This document shows, one piece after another, positions 47,037 to 55,796 of a stretch of 64,000 nucleotides of DNA; position 1 is the stretch's first letter; every line of letters starts with the position of its first letter. Position numbers and translations under genes: made by a program. The notes beneath the pieces are model-generated. The model did not search any database. It was not told where the DNA came from and worked only from the letters and a program-made list of their open reading frames with translations. The DNA comes from Rhodobacterales bacterium (GTDB taxonomy: Bacteria > Pseudomonadota > Alphaproteobacteria > Caulobacterales > Hyphomonadaceae), in contig JACXUV010000001.1 of assembly GCA_014763715.1 (NCBI GenBank), positions 109,016 through 173,015 of the forward strand, given 5' to 3'.

Positions 47037-47067
47037 GATATGGGATCTCCCATGATGGGAGGGTCAA
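47037..47067 (-). promoter_or_regulatory. CueR-type operator/promoter for copA
   Basis: On the minus strand TTGACC (47062-47067) and CATATC (47037-47042) are separated by 19 bp with dyad ACCCTCCCATCATGGGAGA inside. It starts 36 bp upstream of the copA ATG. Confidence 0.85.
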
Positions 47068-47183
47068 GCGCTGCTGTTCCGAAACATCAGTAAGGCTTTC
47101 TTCCCTTTTAGATACCTGCCGGCAAAGACCGGTAATTTCCGGTCGTTCAGATTGGCGCGCGGAAGATTTGTTTTCCGGCACAC

Positions 47184-47214
47184 TTGACCCTCCAACGCTG
47201 GGAGAGACCATCTT
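47184..47214 (+). promoter_or_regulatory. CueR-type operator/promoter for copZ
   Basis: TTGACC (47184-47189) and CATCTT (47209-47214) are 19 bp apart, with the dyad CCCTCCAACGCTGGGAGAG between. It lies 29 bp upstream of the copZ ATG and is divergent from the copA promoter. Confidence 0.82.
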
Positions 47215-47243
47215 GCTGACTGCCACACACAAAGGAGGGCAGA

Positions 47244-47444
47244 ATGCAATTGCACATCGAAAACATGACCTGCTCCGGCTGTGTCCGGGCCGTGACCCGG
47301 GCGATCCACTCGGTGGACCCCGGCGCAACGGTCCATGCAGACCCCGAACACCACACGGTCGAGGTCGGGACGTCCGCGCCGCGGGCAGGAATTGAGGCAG
47401 CGCTCGCAGCTGCCGGCTATCCTGCGGCTCGCGAAACGGCCTGA
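47244..47444 (+). CDS. copZ: Copper chaperone, CopZ-like heavy-metal-associated domain
   Basis: A 66-residue single heavy-metal-associated domain starting MQLHIENMTCSGCVRAV, with the copper-binding MxCxxC motif MTCSGC (residues 8-13). It carries Cu(I) to CopA. It is driven by its own CueR-type promoter and AAAGGAGG ribosome binding site. It sits between copA (divergent) and an amino acid permease. Confidence 0.92.
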   Translation: MQLHIENMTCSGCVRAVTRAIHSVDPGATVHADPEHHTVEVGTSAPRAGIEAALAAAGYPAARETA

Positions 47445-47633
47445 CCTGCCCGGGTTTTGCCCCGGCTAACCTCATTCGCCGGAACAATGAGCCCGGCGAA
47501 TGAGGCCGCGGCAGCCCCGGCTGCTTCCCGCTCCGCCTGGGTGATACAGGACATTGCCCCCGGCCATGTCCCGATGGCACAAGCTGGCGCATGAAGGTTC
47601 AATGAGCCCTGCGAATGTCGCAGGCCGGTCTTC

Positions 47634-48950
47634 ATGGAGCATGCTGCCTTGAACGGATCTCCGGTTCGTAAACTCGAACGCAGCCTCGGCACGGGATCGG
47701 CCGCCCTTCTGGGGCTCGGTTCGATCTTCGGTACAGGCGTCTTCGTGGCGATCGGGCTCGGGGTCAATCTTGCAGGTTACTGGATCGTTCCTGCAATTGC
47801 CCTGGCGGGCCTTGTCGCCGCTTGTAACGCCCTGTCGAGCGCCGAACTTGCAGCCGCCTTTCCTGTCAGCGGCGGTACCTATGAATACGGCTACCGCCTG
47901 CTTCATCCCCTTGCGGGCTTTTCTGCAGGCTGGTTGTTCCTCCTTGCCAAATCCGCTTCGGCTGCCGGCGCGGCACTTGGTGCGGCCGCCTACGGCCTTC
48001 GTCTGTTCGGGCAGGACGATCCCCGGATCATCATCGCAACCGGGCTGATCCTTGTCCTGGCTGTCACCTTGCTGGTCCTATCGGGCCTGCGCCGATCGAA
48101 CATGGCCAACACGCTGATCGTCGCCCTGACTCTGATTGCGCTGCTTGCCTTCGTGATCGCCGCGCTCCCCGATACCGGCACCCGGCTCCGGACGATTGCG
48201 GCCCGGGACCTCGGCGCCGATGCGCCGGGCTGGACGATCTTCGCTTATGCGACGGCGCTCATGTTTGTTGCCTATACAGGCTATGGCCGGATTGCGACCA
48301 TGGGCGAGGAAGTGGTTGCGCCGGAATCCACAATACCGCGTGCCATCATCCTGACGCTTGCAGTCAGCCTCCTGGTCTACCTGTCGGTCGCGATCTGCAT
48401 GGCGGCGCTGATGCCGGCAGGAACCGCCCGATCGCTCGCAGACGCGGCCACCCCGCTGGAATCCGCCGCACGGTCCCTCCAGCTGCCATGGTTGTCCCTG
48501 CTCGTGAGCGCCGGCGCCATCACGGCCATGCTCGGCGTCCTGCTGAACCTGGTTCTCGGCTTGTCGCGCGTGGTCCTCGCCATGGCCCGCCGCGGCGACC
48601 TGCCGGGGCTGCTTTCTAATCTAACCGGCCGGGGAAACCCGGCCCTTGCGATCCTGGCTGTTGGGGCTTCGATCCTGGCGCTTGTCCTGACCGGAAACAT
48701 CGAGACCGTCTGGAGCTTCAGCGCCTTCACAGTGCTCATCTACTACGCCGTCACCAATATCGCTGCGCTCCGGCTCAACCCGGCACAGAGGCTCTACCCC
48801 CGCTGGATCAGTGCCGCAGGCCTGTTGGGTTGCCTTGCGCTGGCTGCCTTCATTCCCGTGTCTGTCTGGTTGGCCGGGGCCAGCCTGCTGGCGCTGGGGC
48901 TTGGCGTTCGCTATTTCGTGAACCGCCGGAAGGCGGCGCCAGACCGGTAG
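47634..48950 (+). CDS. APC-family amino acid permease
   Basis: A 438-residue membrane transporter of the amino acid-polyamine-organocation superfamily. The first helix has GLGSIFGTGVFVAIGL, the usual broken-helix substrate site, and about 12 helices follow. The substrate is unknown. The ATG at 47634 has no strong ribosome binding site; a nearby alternative start is possible. It may not belong to the copper cassette and could be regulated separately. Confidence 0.85.
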   Translation: MEHAALNGSPVRKLERSLGTGSAALLGLGSIFGTGVFVAIGLGVNLAGYWIVPAIALAGLVAACNALSSAELAAAFPVSGGTYEYGYRLLHPLAGFSAGWLFLLAKSASAAGAALGAAAYGLRLFGQDDPRIIIATGLILVLAVTLLVLSGLRRSNMANTLIVALTLIALLAFVIAALPDTGTRLRTIAARDLGADAPGWTIFAYATALMFVAYTGYGRIATMGEEVVAPESTIPRAIILTLAVSLLVYLSVAICMAALMPAGTARSLADAATPLESAARSLQLPWLSLLVSAGAITAMLGVLLNLVLGLSRVVLAMARRGDLPGLLSNLTGRGNPALAILAVGASILALVLTGNIETVWSFSAFTVLIYYAVTNIAALRLNPAQRLYPRWISAAGLLGCLALAAFIPVSVWLAGASLLALGLGVRYFVNRRKAAPDR

Positions 48951-48967
48951 GCGCCGGTGCTCATCGG

Positions 48968-49972
48968 CTAGTCCGCGGATGGCACGATCAGGATGTCCTG
49001 CCCCTGCTCACGGACCTCCAAGGGGAGGTAGAGCCTGAGGCTTTCGGCGAATTCTTCCTGCTTTCCGGCCGGGAATGTGCCGCTGATCCGTTCCGCTGCG
49101 AGGGATGCGTCGTCGATCCGAAGCTGGGTTGTGGAATAGCGGTTCATTTCGGCAATGGCCTCGGCAAGCGTCACATTGTCGAACCGGAGGAGGCCTTCGC
49201 GCCATTTGCCGGCCTGGGCGGGGTCGATGGTGGAGAGGATGGGGTCAGCGCCCGGTTTCATGTCGAGCCGGTCGCCGGGCTTGAGGACGATGCCCTCCTG
49301 CAGGGTCTTTGCGGGCATCGCGCCCGCCTTCCCTTCGCTGTTAGCAGTCTTGCTCGGGCTGACGCGGACCGCCCCCTGGATCAGGATGACGGAGATGGCA
49401 TCCTGATCTGCACGCACGTTGAACGCCGTCCCGAGCGCACGCGTGATTGTGCCGCCCGCTTCGACCAGGAAGGGACGGTCGGAATGTTCGACCTCGAACA
49501 GGGCTTCGCCTTCAGTGAGGTGGATGAAGCGCTCGGTTTTAGAGTAGCTGACGGTGAGCGTCGTGTTTGTGTTGAGCGTGAGGACGGATCCGTCTTCCAG
49601 GGTGACGGTCTCCTGCTCGCCGATTGCCGTGGCATAGGTGAGTGGTGCCAGGTCTGGTTTTGGGGACTGGAGCGCGAGGGTGGCTGCGCCGATGATGAAT
49701 GCCGCGGCTGCGGCGGCCAGGGCCAGGAGGACAGGTTTGCGGTCCCTGCCTGGGTTTTTGGCTTTTAGACTTTTCAGACGGGTCCGGTCGATAACGCCGA
49801 TCGTGGATTCGATCTCGTGATAGGCCCTGGCATTGGCTGGGTCCTTTTCCCATTCGAGGAAGGCCTCCCAGGTGTCGGGGCTGACATCCGGGTCCTGCAG
49901 CTCTGTGTACCAGAGCGCGGCGGTCTCCCGCCGCTCGGCCTCTTCCTTTTGGTCCGTCATCGCCTTGCTCAC
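48968..49972 (-). CDS. FecR-family anti-sigma/sigma-regulatory membrane protein
   Basis: A 334-residue FecR-like protein. The cytoplasmic N-terminal region (DUF4880-like, EAERRETAALWYTELQDPDVSPDTWEAFLEWEKDPANARAYHEIES, about residues 10-55) is followed by a membrane helix (about 80-100) and a periplasmic FecR domain with LEDGSVLTLNTNTTLTVSYSKTERFIHLTEGEALFEVEHSDRPFLVEAGG. The C-terminal part resembles an STN-binding region. The GTG start overlaps the fecI stop; an in-frame ATG lies four codons later. It pairs with the sigma gene and may respond to the STN-bearing lasso receptor (inference). Confidence 0.9.
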   Translation of the reverse strand: MSKAMTDQKEEAERRETAALWYTELQDPDVSPDTWEAFLEWEKDPANARAYHEIESTIGVIDRTRLKSLKAKNPGRDRKPVLLALAAAAAAFIIGAATLALQSPKPDLAPLTYATAIGEQETVTLEDGSVLTLNTNTTLTVSYSKTERFIHLTEGEALFEVEHSDRPFLVEAGGTITRALGTAFNVRADQDAISVILIQGAVRVSPSKTANSEGKAGAMPAKTLQEGIVLKPGDRLDMKPGADPILSTIDPAQAGKWREGLLRFDNVTLAEAIAEMNRYSTTQLRIDDASLAAERISGTFPAGKQEEFAESLRLYLPLEVREQGQDILIVPSAD

Positions 49973-50676
49973 TGACCCTTTGCCGGAGACCGCTTTGCAG
50001 CTCCGGAGAGGTTTTCGGCGATCTCGGCAATCGCCTCCGCGATGTCCGTTTTGACGGTTGTCGGCGAGACTGACAAGCGCCGGGCGATCTCGTCATAGGT
50101 CAGGCCCTCAAAGCGGTGGAGCCGGAGCGCGTCGCGCTTGCGGGGCTTCATGGCGGCGATCGTCTCTTCGGCGATGGCAAGGCGTTCTCTGTCCATGACC
50201 TGTTGCTCCGGGGTCGGCGTGCGCTGGCAGGCGAGCCGGCCTTCGAGCTCGCCGATCTCCTCCGACTGCCGGGCATGCCGGATGCGGCCGGATTTGAGGT
50301 AATTGACGGTGAGGTTGCGCAGGCTTGTGAAAAGAAGCGCCCGAAGCTCCTCCGCCGGCTTGTCCGCATAGGCGCGCCGGACGGACAGGAAGGCTTCCTG
50401 GACGAGGTCTTCGGCATCGGCCGGATTGCGGATCCTGCCTCGGCAGAAGCGGACGAGCTGGTCGTACTGGTGGCGGAAGATGTGACTGAGGGCGTCTGCA
50501 GCGTGGAGGGGGATGGGGGTTGGAGAGGATGTATCGATGGAACTGTCGGACTTGCGAATGAGGCTGGAGGGTTTTGCTTCAGACCGGAGCTGTTCTCGCC
50601 AGTCGCGATCGTTCGAAGCGGACTTCGAGGATGGTTGGATGGAGAGTGGCTGAGTCTGATCTGGCAATTTGGACAT
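49969..50676 (-). CDS. FecI-family ECF sigma factor
   Basis: About 235 residues. Regions 2 and 4 are clear (LSHIFRHQYDQLVRFCRGRIRNPADAEDLVQEAFLSVRRAY and the helix-turn-helix KRDALRLHRFEGLTYDEIARRLSVSPTTVKTDIAEAIAEI). The first 65 or so residues are low in conservation. The ATG at 50676 is used; an upstream in-frame start (50733) would add 19 residues, and neither has a strong ribosome binding site. It is coupled to the FecR gene. Typical targets are TonB receptor genes activated by surface signalling. Confidence 0.88.
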   Translation of the reverse strand: MSKLPDQTQPLSIQPSSKSASNDRDWREQLRSEAKPSSLIRKSDSSIDTSSPTPIPLHAADALSHIFRHQYDQLVRFCRGRIRNPADAEDLVQEAFLSVRRAYADKPAEELRALLFTSLRNLTVNYLKSGRIRHARQSEEIGELEGRLACQRTPTPEQQVMDRERLAIAEETIAAMKPRKRDALRLHRFEGLTYDEIARRLSVSPTTVKTDIAEAIAEIAENLSGAAKRSPAKGQ

Positions 50677-50761
50677 TCTTTTGTTGAGGGCGTTGCCTAC
50701 CCGGCAGCCGCTCCCATGCTTCGCACCTGGCACGGGCGACCCGTGGCATTTGATTCGCTGT

Positions 50762-50868
50762 AGACTTTAAGTTTTTTCGATATTTCGTTGCCAACTTTAA
50801 GTGGAGTTCAATTCGCAGTCAAAACATAAAGTCCACTTTATGGTGTTTTGGTTAGCTAAAGTGAACTT
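50762..50868. promoter_or_regulatory. Cluster of ACTTTA/AAAGTNNACTTT repeats before an XRE gene
   Basis: Four related sites lie in 107 bp: ACTTTAAGT at about 50763 and again at about 50794, AAAGTCCACTTT at 50828-50839 (a dyad) and AAAGTGAACTT at 50858-50868. The last ends 5 bp before the XRE start. The layout fits an autoregulated repressor. Confidence 0.6.
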
Positions 50869-50873
50869 GGGGC

Positions 50874-51218
50874 ATGACCAATGCCCAAAGGGAACAGATC
50901 GCGGCGGCAATTAGGGCCGCACGTCGCTCGAAAGGCCTCACTCAAGAGGCATTGGCAGATCGCATCAACAGAACGCCGGCTAGTTTGAGCAACCTCGAAC
51001 GAGCACAAGCGATTCCATCTTTGGAAACGCTATTGTTGATTGCTGAAGCTCTTAGCGTCCCGGTCACAGATTTCCTGGAATTTGCTTCCATCGGACGCAA
51101 GTCACGATCCCGAATCCGCGAAGAGTCCGAAATCATCGACCTGATCCGTTCTTTGTCCGCAGAACAGCTACGAATAGCTCGAATGCAAATTGAAGCACTC
51201 AAGTCGCTGAAGAAATAA
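50874..51218 (+). CDS. XRE-family transcriptional regulator
   Basis: A 114-residue protein with an N-terminal lambda-repressor-like helix-turn-helix (IAAAIRAARRSKGLTQEALADRINRTPASLSNLERAQAIPSLETLLLIAEAL, about residues 9-60) and a short C-terminal helical tail, probably for dimerisation. The sequence is visibly A+T-richer than neighbours, suggesting transfer. It may bind the repeat cluster just upstream. Confidence 0.85.
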   Translation: MTNAQREQIAAAIRAARRSKGLTQEALADRINRTPASLSNLERAQAIPSLETLLLIAEALSVPVTDFLEFASIGRKSRSRIREESEIIDLIRSLSAEQLRIARMQIEALKSLKK

Positions 51219-51292
51219 TCGAGCACTCTCCGTACTGATTAGGGGATTTTCTTCCAGCCCGTTCTAGCGGTCCAAACCATAGTCAGAGGCCT

Positions 51293-51685
51293 CTATTCCT
51301 GCTGTGACATCGCCTTGAGGACCCGCGCCATCTGACGGAGGGTTTCCCTGGAGCTGGCGCGGTCTATCCACATCTGGCATTCGCGGCGGGCTGTTTCGAG
51401 CGGGGTCTTTTTTGCTTTCTTCAGGTTTCGGGTGCCGATGAAGAGGTCCTCGATACCGACATTGAGAACTTCGCTGATAGCCAGGACCATGGAGGCACTG
51501 ATGCGGCTCTCTCCGGTCTCGTATTTCTGGATCTGTTGCTGGCTCACGCCCAGCTGGTCGGCGAGTTCGTTCAGCGTCATGTGCATGTCTTTGCGGTAGC
51601 GGCGGACATTGCGTCCGACCTGCTTGTCGACCTCGGTCGGTGACCTTGAGCTTTTGCGGGGCACCGTCTGTCGCTTCTTCGTCAT
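51293..51685 (-). CDS. XRE-family DNA-binding protein
   Basis: About 130 residues with a helix-turn-helix (NVRRYRKDMHMTLNELADQLGVSQQQIQKYETGESRISASMVLAISEVLNV) and a C-terminal tail rich in basic residues. The ATG at 51685 is preferred because it follows GAGGTGGAGGA; longer in-frame starts lack such a site. It resembles the SinR/XRE proteins common in alphaproteobacteria. It is divergent from the DUF2285-type gene and may control it. Confidence 0.82.
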   Translation of the reverse strand: MTKKRQTVPRKSSRSPTEVDKQVGRNVRRYRKDMHMTLNELADQLGVSQQQIQKYETGESRISASMVLAISEVLNVGIEDLFIGTRNLKKAKKTPLETARRECQMWIDRASSRETLRQMARVLKAMSQQE

Positions 51686-51896
51686 TCCTCCACCTCTTTT
51701 TGACATCAGTATTGCCAACAAGTTGAAAACAAGGATAGGGGCGGAATCGTCGGAAAATGAGTATGGTCCGGCTTGCGGGTGCAGAGGGTCTGTTCGGCTA
51801 GAGGAAGTAGGGTTCGTCCATCTCCGCCGCAGATTTTCTCTCTTTGGTTGTTTTTGGAATCTATCTTGCAGGAAGTTCCGCAAGGGGGATGAAGCC

Positions 51897-52706
51897 ATGT
51901 CGAACTGCCCTGTATTGTTACAATCTGTCCTCGACCGCTACGATTACACGCGGACGCTGTCCCGGAGCCGCTGGGCCTGGGAATTCCTCCGGCGCAATGA
52001 GGATTTCTTGGCGGAAGCAGCGCTGCATGGGACGGACGAGGTATCAGTCCGGACTGCGTGCCATGGGATTACGCTGGTCCGCCCCCGCACGGACCAGATG
52101 GCGGCCGAGCGCTGGGGGCTCGCCTTCTTCCCGGACCCGCGCCACGACGGATTTACCGCCAATGCATTCTGGTCTTCGGCGCTGTTTCCGCGGCAGGTTC
52201 AGGTCCAGGTGAGCCCGGCAGGCCCGAGCGAGGCCTGCCCGATCTACGAGAGGACGGTGAAACAGTGTGAAATCGTGCATCTGGTCGACACGGCGGGGCG
52301 CGAGCACATACTGATCAAGGGCAACGGCCATGTCGTGCAGGTTCAGTGTACGGGCATGTCAATGCTGTCTCCGGAGCCAGTCCGGCTCGGCTTCTTGATA
52401 CGGGGCACCGCGAATTTGTCCTCCCGTTGGCGCATGCTGGACGAGGCGCAGCGCGTGTACGGCGCCCGCCCGGCCGGAACCGCCCCTTGGAGCCGGACGA
52501 GTCTTGCCCTGCGCAATGCGCTGGTGGCCCATGATTGCGCGATCGCGGGACTGTCCGTACGGGAAACTGCCGAGATCATTTATGGCAAGGCACGGGTGGA
52601 TGATGCCTGGGCAGGCCCCGGCCGGTCGATGAAGGATGAAATCCGCCGCGCACGTGCCCGTGGGCGTGATCTTGTGTCAGGTGGCTACAGGACGCTGCTG
52701 GCCTGA
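51897..52706 (+). CDS. DUF2285-type (DUF6499-like) accessory protein
   Basis: A 269-residue protein. The N-terminal WAWEFLRRNEDFLAEA segment is like the DUF6499 domain, and the C-terminal part (SVRETAEIIYGKARVDDAW ... DEIRRARARGRDLVSGGYRTLLA) is like DUF2285, a helix-turn-helix-like region found in genes of integrative elements of alphaproteobacteria. DNA binding is plausible, but the role is unknown. The start ATG follows CAAGGGGG at 7-nt spacing. Confidence 0.75.
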   Translation: MSNCPVLLQSVLDRYDYTRTLSRSRWAWEFLRRNEDFLAEAALHGTDEVSVRTACHGITLVRPRTDQMAAERWGLAFFPDPRHDGFTANAFWSSALFPRQVQVQVSPAGPSEACPIYERTVKQCEIVHLVDTAGREHILIKGNGHVVQVQCTGMSMLSPEPVRLGFLIRGTANLSSRWRMLDEAQRVYGARPAGTAPWSRTSLALRNALVAHDCAIAGLSVRETAEIIYGKARVDDAWAGPGRSMKDEIRRARARGRDLVSGGYRTLLA

Positions 52707-52712
52707 CACGTT

Positions 52713-53420
52713 TCAGAACAAGTCCCGTTGCGCCGGTTTCGCAACGGGACTTTTCCGTCGTCCTTCCGGCGCCATCGACCAGGCGCCTTCATCTTCATAC
52801 GGATAGAGGCAGGCTCGCAGCGCCTCCGCGCCCGCGCCGGTCTGACCCAGCCAGACGGCAAGGTTTTCTTCCTTCAGGACGGCCGGCATGCGCTGGTCCG
52901 GATCCCCGGTGACGAATTCGGAGATGCCCTTGTTGGCCGTTGTCGTACACATCACGAATTCGGCGACCTCTCCTTCCGGGGACTGAGCCATCCGGTAAAT
53001 GACCGCGATCGCCAGGCGCGATCCGTCCTTCGGTCGGATGGTCCACTGGACGGTCCTCGTGTTCCCCGTGGGCGTGACGCGGTCCGGCTTGAAGGTCGGC
53101 ACTTCCTCGCCCTCATTGAAACTGCTGACGATCAGGACACCGCGGCGCGCTTCGAAATGCGGCCTCCAGAGGCGCGAGGTCAGCAGCTTGTCATCGCGCG
53201 CATGAATATGGTCGGGATAAGCGCGGCCTTGCCGGCTCTTGGTGAAGCCCCATCGCATGGGCGTCACGGTCCGCTGTCCTGCGTCGTCGAGGTGCATGAC
53301 GGGCGCAAACCGCATGGGCGTCGCCACTTCCTCCGGCGCATTGCTCGGACGCGCTGTCAGCGGTTCGGAGAAGCTGACGACCTCTGCCCAGGTCGCCATG
53401 TAAGAGAACTTGCCGCACAT
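52713..53420 (-). CDS. SOS response-associated peptidase / HMCES (YedK) family
   Basis: A 235-residue SRAP-domain protein starting MCGKFSY, with the invariant Cys2 exposed after Met removal, and FAPVMHL, MRWGFTKS, ARDDKL, NEGEEVPTF and RMPAVLKEENLAVWL motifs. HMCES/YedK covalently caps abasic sites in single-stranded DNA. The start at 53420 is fixed by Cys2; longer in-frame forms would bury it. Such genes are frequent on mobile DNA. Confidence 0.88.
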   Translation of the reverse strand: MCGKFSYMATWAEVVSFSEPLTARPSNAPEEVATPMRFAPVMHLDDAGQRTVTPMRWGFTKSRQGRAYPDHIHARDDKLLTSRLWRPHFEARRGVLIVSSFNEGEEVPTFKPDRVTPTGNTRTVQWTIRPKDGSRLAIAVIYRMAQSPEGEVAEFVMCTTTANKGISEFVTGDPDQRMPAVLKEENLAVWLGQTGAGAEALRACLYPYEDEGAWSMAPEGRRKSPVAKPAQRDLF

Positions 53421-53709
53421 GGCCTCAAGCGTGGCCCTTTTTGGGGGAATGCTCAACCATTGCGAATTCGTACAAGCCTGTCTGGCGTCCGCGTCGCAGC
53501 CTCTCCCCGGCCCGCTCACGCGGGGCTGTCCAGTCGGCGAGAGCCCGCTGGGTCTGAGTGGCATTTGACTGGCCCGGCTCGTCTCCGGTCGCCGGCCCGC
53601 CCGTTTGGGCGCGCCGGCGCTGCGGGGGCTCGCCGGCCGGGGCCGCGCCGCGCGCTTCCCACTGACCTTGCGGCCAGAGGGGTCGCGGGCGCGTGACATC
53701 TCTATTGTA
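53421..53709. other. Gap between the HMCES-like gene and the acetyltransferase gene
   Basis: This 289-bp stretch, G+C-rich and with arginine/proline-rich shadow frames, shows no supportable gene. It may hold the HMCES-like promoter. No LexA-like GTTC-N7-GTTC was noticed. Confidence 0.45.
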
Positions 53710-54159
53710 TCAGGAAGCTTTCCGGGTTGAAGTCTCCGACGGGGCTTTCAGCCATTTGCCATAAACGGTCACCTGTTGGCGCTCGAAGCCAAGGGATTCG
53801 TAGAATTTTGCGGCTTTGTCGTTACCGTCGCGCACCATGAGTTCAAGTTTCGGGGCCCCGCGCGACGCGAGCCAGAGGCCCGCCTCTTCCATCAGCTCCC
53901 GACCTGCGCCGCGTCCCTGATGCGCCGGGTCGACCGCGAGGTAGTAGACCCAGCCGCGGTGGCCATCATGCCCTGCCATGACGCTGCCGGTCAGCTGGTC
54001 TCCGCAATAGCCGACCAGGATGGTCGCTTCCCGGGCTGCGACAGCCCGGTCGATGTCGTCGTTCGGGTCGTTCCAGGGCCGGGTCAGCCCGCAGGCCTCC
54101 CAGAGCGCGGTCAGCGCACGCCGGTCGGCTTCGCGGAAATCTCTTACATGCATCGTCAT
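53710..54159 (-). CDS. GNAT-family N-acetyltransferase
   Basis: A 149-residue acetyltransferase with the acetyl-CoA binding motif A VDPAHQGRGAGRELMEEA (about residues 75-92) and motif B LMVRDGNDKAAKFYESLGFERQ (about 105-126). It resembles RimI-like enzymes, but the acceptor is unknown. It lies 71 bp from hipA on the same strand. Confidence 0.88.
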   Translation of the reverse strand: MTMHVRDFREADRRALTALWEACGLTRPWNDPNDDIDRAVAAREATILVGYCGDQLTGSVMAGHDGHRGWVYYLAVDPAHQGRGAGRELMEEAGLWLASRGAPKLELMVRDGNDKAAKFYESLGFERQQVTVYGKWLKAPSETSTRKAS

Positions 54160-54230
54160 GACGGCTCGAAACTGTAGGATTCGGCGGGCCGATACCAGCC
54201 CCGGCGGTCAGGCCGCCGGAACGGCTAGCC

Positions 54231-55538
54231 TCAGAGGTTCAGAATCGCCAGCCGGGACCGCACGCCGCCGGCAATGCTTTGGATCAGTGCTTCAGGAATC
54301 GTGTTTCCGGCAAGTTCACCCAGGGTGTCCAGCGCAGGTGGGATCGCCGCGTTCAGTTCGGCTTGGACCATGTCTAATGTGCCTTTGGGCAAGCCGGCAG
54401 CAGCCGCTGTCTGCTCGAAATGCCGACTGGAAATCTGGTTGACCTGGTACCGGTTGTTATCTCCCACCGACATGGCCAGCTTGAACCGGTTCTGGCTGAT
54501 CCGCCGACCGTCCACGACAGGCTGCACGGTCAGGACATCATAGAGTTTCGTCATCCAGAAACCGCCGCCGGGCTGGAGTGCGATCGAGAAATTCTTCGCA
54601 TGTCCGTCCGTCGCTCCCAGCAGCCAGTATATGACTTGCGCCTTGAAGAAGGCATACCGGTCTTCATTGGCCCGGTCGCTCTCCTTCAGACGTTCCAGAA
54701 TTTGCAGCATGCCCGGGCCATCTTCCTTCTGGTATTTGCGCGTCGACGGTACGGACAAGGCCTGGCAGAAATCCTCCTGCGGCAGGCGCAGCAACCTGCC
54801 ATCTCCGGTCCACATCCGGTCAAACCGCGTCACGCTCAAAGCCATCTGGTCTTCGAATGTGACGATTTCTGCCTCCGCCACATCGAGGCCGAGCAAGGCG
54901 CAGAGTCTCAGGCAAGCATATTCATTCTGTACACTGTCCGTCAGGTCGATGCCGTTCTGGACAACCCCGATTGCCGGTTTCAGGATATGCGTTGTTGCCG
55001 TCGTACCGATGGGACGATGCCAGACACCGTCCTTTTTCAACAAGGCGGTCTTGTCCTGGGCGCCGGCAATGGAAATCCGGAAATCGCCATTGTCCGGATC
55101 AAGCCCCAGAGGATTGATCCGCAATTGCCGGATGAGGCCCGCAATCTCTGCCTCATTCATTGCAGTTCCGTTCACCTCGCCAGCCGTGCCGGGTACATCT
55201 TCGGGCGGCAGGAATTGCAGCGCGCCGACACAGTCTCGCCCCGTCACTGCCAATAGGGAAAAAGCGTCCGTCCCATCGGCGCCCAGCCGTTCGGCAACAT
55301 TTCGCCGGACCCGTTCGGCATCCGGCAACAGGTTTTCAAATACATTGATGACCTGCGCGCCGCGGTACACCTGTGTCGACATCGGCATCGATATCGACAC
55401 GGGCATCGCGCCCTGCCAGCCCAGCCAGTCCGGATCATAGCGAAAGGACACCGCCCCGGTGCCCGCTTTTTCGAGCCGCCCGACAAGCCTTGCATTGAGG
55501 TAGACGTTCAGCCGCTGTGTCCGGGGCCGGCGTGCCAT
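54231..55538 (-). CDS. hipA: HipA-family Ser/Thr kinase toxin
   Basis: A 435-residue HipA-like kinase with the N-terminal HipA_N region, a Gly-rich segment ISIAGAQDKTALL (about residues 150-162), ILKPAI and the catalytic stretch LLGATDGHAKNFSIAL (about 304-319), with Asp and Asn positions as in E. coli HipA. HipA phosphorylates glutamyl-tRNA synthetase in the known system. It overlaps the HipB-like antitoxin gene by ATGA. Full length for the family. Confidence 0.92.
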   Translation of the reverse strand: MARRPRTQRLNVYLNARLVGRLEKAGTGAVSFRYDPDWLGWQGAMPVSISMPMSTQVYRGAQVINVFENLLPDAERVRRNVAERLGADGTDAFSLLAVTGRDCVGALQFLPPEDVPGTAGEVNGTAMNEAEIAGLIRQLRINPLGLDPDNGDFRISIAGAQDKTALLKKDGVWHRPIGTTATTHILKPAIGVVQNGIDLTDSVQNEYACLRLCALLGLDVAEAEIVTFEDQMALSVTRFDRMWTGDGRLLRLPQEDFCQALSVPSTRKYQKEDGPGMLQILERLKESDRANEDRYAFFKAQVIYWLLGATDGHAKNFSIALQPGGGFWMTKLYDVLTVQPVVDGRRISQNRFKLAMSVGDNNRYQVNQISSRHFEQTAAAAGLPKGTLDMVQAELNAAIPPALDTLGELAGNTIPEALIQSIAGGVRSRLAILNL

Positions 55539-55783
55539 CAGAAGAGGTCTCCAAAGTCGGCCTTGCCGCCACGCTTTGCAGCAACAAGTTCGAGACCCAG
55601 GGCCGTCAACGCATCAAAGAAAACCGCCATTCGGGTCGCTGGCTCTCCGGATTCCAGCTTGGAAACCGTGGCCTGGCGCACGCGCATCCGTTCGGCAAGT
55701 TCGGCCTGCGACAAGCCAGCCGCCAAGCGCGCCTTTCGGACCAATTCTCCCGCCATGCGCGGGCTCCGGACAAGATCAGACAT
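55538..55783 (-). CDS. hipB: HipB-like antitoxin (XRE family)
   Basis: An 81-residue protein with a helix-turn-helix (ELVRKARLAAGLSQAELAERMRVRQATVSKLESGEPATRM, about residues 13-52). It would neutralise HipA and repress the operon. The ATG at 55783 is preferred; an upstream frame would run through the operator. Three inverted repeats lie just upstream. Confidence 0.88.
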   Translation of the reverse strand: MSDLVRSPRMAGELVRKARLAAGLSQAELAERMRVRQATVSKLESGEPATRMAVFFDALTALGLELVAAKRGGKADFGDLF

Positions 55784-55796
55784 TGCATCAACCCCA

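Noticed and set aside
50116..50763. Plus-strand frame of 215 codons over fecI
   Set aside because: Shadow of the ECF sigma gene.
52728..53696. Plus-strand frame of 322 codons over the HMCES gene
   Set aside because: Arg-rich shadow of the SRAP-domain protein, which has Cys2 and its motifs intact.
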